Shown in pieces: positions 60,713 through 64,000 of a stretch of 64,000 nt of DNA. The notes beneath the pieces were generated by a model that did no database searches, had not been told where the DNA came from, and was given only the letters and a program-made list of their open reading frames with translations. The position numbers and the translations under genes are program-made. Source of the stretch: Rhodococcus opacus (GTDB lineage: Bacteria; Actinomycetota; Actinomycetes; Mycobacteriales; Mycobacteriaceae). Positions within the stretch are counted from its first letter, which is position 1, and every line of letters begins with the position of its first letter. The stretch covers positions 62,001 to 126,000 of the forward strand of contig NZ_JAAXPA010000008.1 of assembly GCF_012396235.1 (NCBI RefSeq), written 5' to 3'.

Positions 60713-61625
60713 ATGAGCGACGACGTGATCTTCCGACGCAGAGCCCTAGCCGACGGCGTCACCGATTCCGAGATCCGGCATGCCCGCGATTCCGGACGTC
60801 TCGTGCGAATCGCGGCGGGGGCATACGTCTCCGACGAGCGCTTCGCCGCACTCGATGCGCCTGCGCTGCACCGGGCCCGCATTGCGGCAGCCCTGCAGTC
60901 GCGCCCACCCGGCATCGTGGTGAGCCACACGTCTGCGGCACTTCTGCACGGCATGGATCTCGGCGACCTTTCGCTGGAACGGGTGCATCTGACGAGGAAC
61001 CACGCCTCCGGCGGCGGCCGAACCGCGGGAGTCCACGTCCACGCCACACGGTTCGACGCAACCGACGTCGTCGCCCTGGGCGGGCTGGCGGTCACCTCCC
61101 CCGCCCGGACTGTGGTCGACACCGCACGCATCTCGACGTTCGACCAGGCCGTCGTCGTCGGCGATTCGGCGCTGCACCGTCGACTCGTCACGCTCGACGA
61201 GATTCTGGACGAGGTCGGCCGGGCGGGACCTCGCAAAGGCATCGCGACGGCGCGGCGGGCAGCGGGCTTCCTCGACGGTCGCAGCGAGAGCCCTGGGGAA
61301 TCGCTGAGCCGCATCCGGATCCGCCAGCACGACCTGCCGCCACCCGAACTCCAGCACGTGCTCCACGACGACACCGGTGCCTTCCTCGGCCGGGCCGATT
61401 TCTTCTGGACAGAATGCGGCGTGGTCGGGGAGTTCGACGGCATGGGGAATACGGCGTCGACGGTGACCAGGCGGCAGTCGCCGTCCACCGGGAGAAACTC
61501 CGGGAGGACGCGATCCGCGACGCCGGTACGAGGTCGTCCGGTGGACGTGGCGGGACCTCTTCGACTTCGCCACCGTCAAGGCGCGCTTCGACAGGGCGTG
61601 CGCACGCGCAGAGCACCGGCGCTGA
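60713..61625 (+). pseudogene. AbiEi-like / DUF559-type protein with two frameshifts
   Basis: The first 245 codons from ATG 60713 read a protein with an N-terminal winged-helix-like part (DDVIFRRRALADGVTDSEIRHARDSGRLVRIAAGAYV) of AbiEi-antitoxin style. A C-terminal PD-(D/E)XK-like nuclease fold begins GRADFFWTECGVVGEFDGMG. At about 61448 one base is missing (GGGAATAC for an expected GGGAAATAC). The next frame then gives YGVDGDQAAVAVHREKLREDAIRDAG. At about 61526 another base is missing, after which YEVVRWTWRDLFDFATVKARF follows to TGA at 61623. Two independent deletions indicate decay or sequencing error. The gene is solitary, with no AbiEii toxin partner. Confidence 0.78.
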
Positions 61626-61634
61626 CCGACGTTC

Positions 61635-61666
61635 GCCGAGACATTCGCCAGATTCCGGCACAATTG
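61635..61666 (+). repeat. Imperfect direct repeat, right copy, flanking the AbiEi-like pseudogene
   Basis: Right copy of the repeat at 60558-60589 (core GAGACATTCGCCAGAT), starting 10 bases after the pseudogene stop. Confidence 0.5.
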
Positions 61667-61712
61667 CCCCTGATTCCGACCACTGTCTGTGCATCACCCG
61701 ACGACAGCGCCC

Positions 61713-61749
61713 GCAAGCCCGTGCAAGAGGCGTGCAAGCCGGCTGCAAG
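61713..61749 (+). promoter_or_regulatory. Four GCAAG direct repeats at 10-11 base spacing before the ABC exporter
   Basis: GCAAG occurs at 61713, 61723, 61734 and 61745, the last three as TGCAAG. All four lie on one face of the helix and end 23 bases before the ABC ATPase ATG. Direct repeats with an 11-base period are the known binding pattern of SARP/AfsR-type activators. No such regulator is in the window. The ABC gene lacks a clear ribosome site, so its transcript may be leaderless and these repeats would lie near the -35 region. Confidence 0.5.
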
Positions 61750-61772
61750 TGGTGGACTGCATCGTCTACGGC

Positions 61773-62759
61773 ATGAACCTCACTGCAACTCCCCCAGCCA
61801 TCGAGGCCGACGGGCTCGTGAAGCTCTTCGGCCGTCAGCGCGCCGTCGACGGCGTGAGCCTGTCCGTCCCGACCGGGTCGGTGTACGGAGTGCTCGGCCC
61901 GAACGGCGCCGGTAAGACCACGACGGTGCGGATGCTTGCGACGCTGTTGCGTCCGGACGGCGGCGAGGCCCGCATCTTCGGCCACGACGTGGTGCGCGAA
62001 CCGAATGCGGTGCGCTCATTGGTCGGTGTCACGGGCCAGTACGCGTCCGTCGACGAGGACCTGTCGGCGGTCGAGAATTTGGTGATCTTCGCCCGACTGC
62101 TCGGTCTGAGCCGGGGTGATGCCCGCCGCAAGTGCACGGAACTGCTCGAGGAGTTCGACCTCACCGAGGCGGCGACGAAGCCGCTCAAGAATTTCTCGGG
62201 CGGTATGCGTCGACGTCTGGATTTGGCGGCCAGCCTGATCGCCCATCCTCCGCTGTTGTTCCTCGACGAGCCGACGACGGGTCTGGACCCTCGGACGCGC
62301 GCCCAGATGTGGGACACCATCCGCAGGCTGGTCGCGGACGGGTCGACGGTGCTGCTCACCACGCAGTACCTCGACGAGGCGGATCAGCTGGCCGATCGGA
62401 TCGCCGTCATCGACCGCGGAAAGGTGATCGCGGACGGCACGGCCGACGAGTTGAAGGCGTCCGTGGGCGTCTCCTCCCTGCAGTTGACGCTGGTCGATCG
62501 CGGACAGACCGACGACGCGCGTTCGGTGATCGCCCACACCCTCGGTGTGGAGGTCGCGATCACCCCGGAGATCGGCCGCCTCACCGCGCCGATGACCGAT
62601 CCGTCGCTCGCCGTGGAACTCCTGATCCGACTGCGCGACCACGGGATCGCCGTCGACGAGATCACCGTCCAGAAGCCGAGTCTCGACGAGGTCTTCCTCA
62701 CCATCACCGGCCACGGCGCAGACGCCACCGAGGCCGACACCGAACGGAGCGTCGCATGA
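61773..62759 (+). CDS. DrrA-type ABC exporter ATP-binding protein
   Basis: The 328-residue ATPase starts at ATG 61773; longer in-frame starts run through the repeat array. Walker A GPNGAGKTT is at 42-50, the signature NFSGGMRRRLDLAASL, and Walker B LLFLDEPTTGLDP. A C-terminal domain of about 90 residues ends with the DrrA-type VQKPSLDEVFLTITGHGA. It powers export of drugs or lipids with the permease encoded by the next gene, which overlaps by 4 bases. Confidence 0.92.
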   Translation: MNLTATPPAIEADGLVKLFGRQRAVDGVSLSVPTGSVYGVLGPNGAGKTTTVRMLATLLRPDGGEARIFGHDVVREPNAVRSLVGVTGQYASVDEDLSAVENLVIFARLLGLSRGDARRKCTELLEEFDLTEAATKPLKNFSGGMRRRLDLAASLIAHPPLLFLDEPTTGLDPRTRAQMWDTIRRLVADGSTVLLTTQYLDEADQLADRIAVIDRGKVIADGTADELKASVGVSSLQLTLVDRGQTDDARSVIAHTLGVEVAITPEIGRLTAPMTDPSLAVELLIRLRDHGIAVDEITVQKPSLDEVFLTITGHGADATEADTERSVA

Positions 62760-63586
62760 CCACCACCCTCGAATCCCGCGCTCACGCGGGCCCCCAACCG
62801 ATTCCGGAGGCCCGGAACCGGATCAGCCTCGAGCAATCCGTCGCGAACACGCTGACCATGGCGTACCGGGGGCTGCTCAAGATCAAGCACAACCCGGAGC
62901 AACTGTTCGACGTCGTCGTCCAGCCGATCATCTTCACGTTGATGTTCACGTACATCTTCGGTGGCGCCATCTCCGGCGACGTGGCGTCGTATCTGCCGAT
63001 CATCATCCCGGGCATCCTGGTCCAGACGGTGATCACCACGTCGATCGTGACGGGCACCCAGTTGCGGGAAGACATGGACAAGGGCGTCTTCGACCGCTTC
63101 AAGTCCCTGCCGATCGCCCGCATCGCGCCGCTGTCCGGTGCGCTCCTCGCCGACGTCGTGCGGTACGGCATCGCCACGACCATCACGTTCGCCGTCGGTA
63201 TCGCGATGGGGTACCGGCCTGGCGGCGGTGTCGTCGGAGTGGTGTCTGCCGGCGCGCTCGTCGTCGTCTGCGCGTTCTCGATCAGCTGGATCTTCGCCCT
63301 GATGGGTGTTCTGATGAGCAAAGCGTCTTCGGTGCAGGGCATTTCGATGCTCATCCTGTTCCCGCTGACGTTCATGTCCAACGCCTTCGTGCCCGCCGAC
63401 ACGATGCCGGGCTGGATGCAGGCGTTCGTGAACGTCAACCCCGTGTCGCATGTCGTGACCGCGGTGCGTGAACTCGTCAACGACGGCCACTTCGGTGTCC
63501 ACGTCGTGTGGTCGCTGCTCGGCGCCGCCGTGATCGTCGCGATCATGGCACCGCTGACGGTCCGGACGTACATGCGTAAGGCCTGA
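62756..63586 (+). CDS. DrrB-type ABC exporter permease (ABC-2)
   Basis: The 276-residue permease is read from ATG 62756 (ATGA overlap with the ATPase stop). It has a cytoplasmic N-terminus, six hydrophobic segments from about residue 55 and the ABC-2 region IPGILVQTVITTSIVTGTQLREDMDKGVFDRFKSLPIAR. It ends in a conserved NPVSHVVTAVRELVNDG. It pairs with the DrrA-like ATPase. Substrate is unknown. Confidence 0.92.
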   Translation: MTTTLESRAHAGPQPIPEARNRISLEQSVANTLTMAYRGLLKIKHNPEQLFDVVVQPIIFTLMFTYIFGGAISGDVASYLPIIIPGILVQTVITTSIVTGTQLREDMDKGVFDRFKSLPIARIAPLSGALLADVVRYGIATTITFAVGIAMGYRPGGGVVGVVSAGALVVVCAFSISWIFALMGVLMSKASSVQGISMLILFPLTFMSNAFVPADTMPGWMQAFVNVNPVSHVVTAVRELVNDGHFGVHVVWSLLGAAVIVAIMAPLTVRTYMRKA

Positions 63587-63598
63587 CACCCGAAGAAA

Positions 63599-63637
63599 GA
63601 AGCGAGCCGGTGGACGCGGGGTCCACCGGCTCGCTTC
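63599..63637. terminator. Bidirectional terminator between the ABC permease and tatA
   Basis: A perfect 17-base-pair stem with a 5-base loop (63599-63615 / 63621-63637) fills the 53-base gap between convergent stops. TATTTCT follows on the plus side and CTTTCTTC on the minus side. Confidence 0.9.
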
Positions 63638-63639
63638 GC

Positions 63640-63807
63640 CTATTTCTCCAGTTCGGGGGCGTCCGCCTGCAACTCCCCCACCTCGGTCTTGAGAATCCGC
63701 ATCGACCGTCCCAGGCCGCGGGCGGCGTCCGGTAGTTTCTTCGACCCGAACAGCACCACGAGCACGACCGCGATGATCGCCCAGTGGCTCGGGCTCAGCG
63801 CCCCCAC
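63640..63807 (-). CDS. tatA: Sec-independent translocase protein TatA/E type
   Basis: The 55-residue protein starts at GTG 63807 with GAGGAG upstream. It has an N-terminal transmembrane helix ([21 protein letters not shown]) directly followed by the TatA hinge [19 protein letters not shown] and an amphipathic helix. It is short compared with the usual 70-90 residue TatA and lacks the long acidic tail, so it may be a second, minor TatA. The start shares a base with the stop of the upstream RidA-like gene (TAGTG). Confidence 0.9.
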   Translation of the reverse strand: MGALSPSHWAIIAVVLVVLFGSKKLPDAARGLGRSMRILKTEVGELQADAPELEK

Positions 63808-64000
63808 TACTGGGGCTCCTCACCGTCGGGGTACACGGCGTCCACCTCGACCTCGACGAGCCAGCCGGTGGCGGGCAGGCTCGCGACCTCGAGCGCGAAC
63901 CGGCTGGGACGCGCGGAGTTCCGTTCCATCGGCGCAGCGGGTTCCGCGGTGCCGAGCGGGACCAGTTCGGTGTCACCGGTCTCGAGGTTGGTGTTCGCGA
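63807..64000 (-). CDS. RidA/YjgF-family protein (3' part only, cut by window edge)
   Basis: The last 64 codons of a gene that begins beyond the window read [20 protein letters not shown], then [34 protein letters not shown]. The end resembles the C-terminus of RidA enamine/imine deaminases (Arg-containing strand and ALP..VEVE pattern). It overlaps tatA by one base and is probably co-transcribed. The assignment rests on a partial sequence. Confidence 0.6.
   Translation of the reverse strand, partial: ANTNLETGDTELVPLGTAEPAAPMERNSARPSRFALEVASLPATGWLVEVEVDAVYPDGEEPQ

Noticed and set aside
61414..61776. A separate small gene downstream of the AbiEi-like gene
   Set aside because: Its first half is the frameshifted continuation of the pseudogene and the rest is non-coding, so it is not an independent gene.

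Overview
The window looks like chromosome of a high-GC mycolic-acid actinomycete, most probably Rhodococcus (jostii/opacus type). The evidence is the GC-rich sequence, many GTG and TTG starts, mycolate-type genes (hadA/hadB), a complete mce lipid-import operon, menaquinone genes with a menJ-type reductase, and a gene order that follows the Mycobacterium tuberculosis blocks rpmG2-hadAB-secE-nusG-rplK-rplA / rplJ-rplL-mkl / rpoB-rpoC and menE-pitA-menB-menC-menD-mgtA-menG-menJ-grcC-htpX. No rRNA, CRISPR, insertion sequence or phage gene was seen. The organism name is inferred from memory of these families, not from a search.

Layout. Positions 1-8.7 kb are a variable small-gene region: a MarR regulator (cut by the window edge), a quinone oxidoreductase, a ferredoxin-fused NADP reductase (FprB type), an acyl-ACP thioesterase, an XRE/MmyB regulator divergent from an aldo/keto reductase, a SixA phosphatase, a TetR gene broken by an in-frame amber codon, and an M23-like lipoprotein. 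Positions 8.8-16.5 kb hold rpoC and rpoB (minus strand) with a strong terminator after rpoC, an intercistronic hairpin and a 426-base upstream region. An MMPL exporter (16.9-19.0 kb) faces away from rpoB.

Positions 19.1-30.9 kb are one minus-strand operon, mceG-yrbEA-yrbEB-mceA-B-C-D-E-F-mas-mas. The ATPase gene mceG, which stands alone in M. tuberculosis, heads the operon here. Most junctions are 1-4 base stop/start overlaps. Then come rplL/rplJ with a probable attenuator leader, a DHA2 drug-type MFS gene inserted on the opposite strand, rplA, rplK, nusG, secE, tRNA-Trp, hadB/hadA (no hadC), rpmG, and tRNA-Met, tRNA-Thr and tRNA-Tyr.

Positions 39.5-60.5 kb hold yajQ, htpX and a dispersed menaquinone region: grcC (side chain), menJ, menG, menD, menC, menB and menE. 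Interspersed are an aldehyde dehydrogenase, mgtA, a flavin reductase-like protein, an IdeR-box-controlled siderophore-interacting protein, a DUF6918 protein, a large type I sulfatase, two small genes (one unknown, one VOC), pitA and tandem DUF3349 genes. Positions 60.5-64 kb hold a doubly frameshifted AbiEi/DUF559-like pseudogene flanked by an imperfect direct repeat, a DrrAB-type ABC exporter preceded by four GCAAG repeats at 10-11 base spacing, tatA, and the 3' part of a RidA-family gene.

No single gene set in the window is clearly an undescribed system. The items most worth a second look are the linked mceG-mce operon with its palindromic promoter, the helically phased GCAAG array before the ABC exporter, the rplJ attenuator, the amber-interrupted TetR gene, the divergent-promoter palindromes and the decayed AbiEi-like gene.
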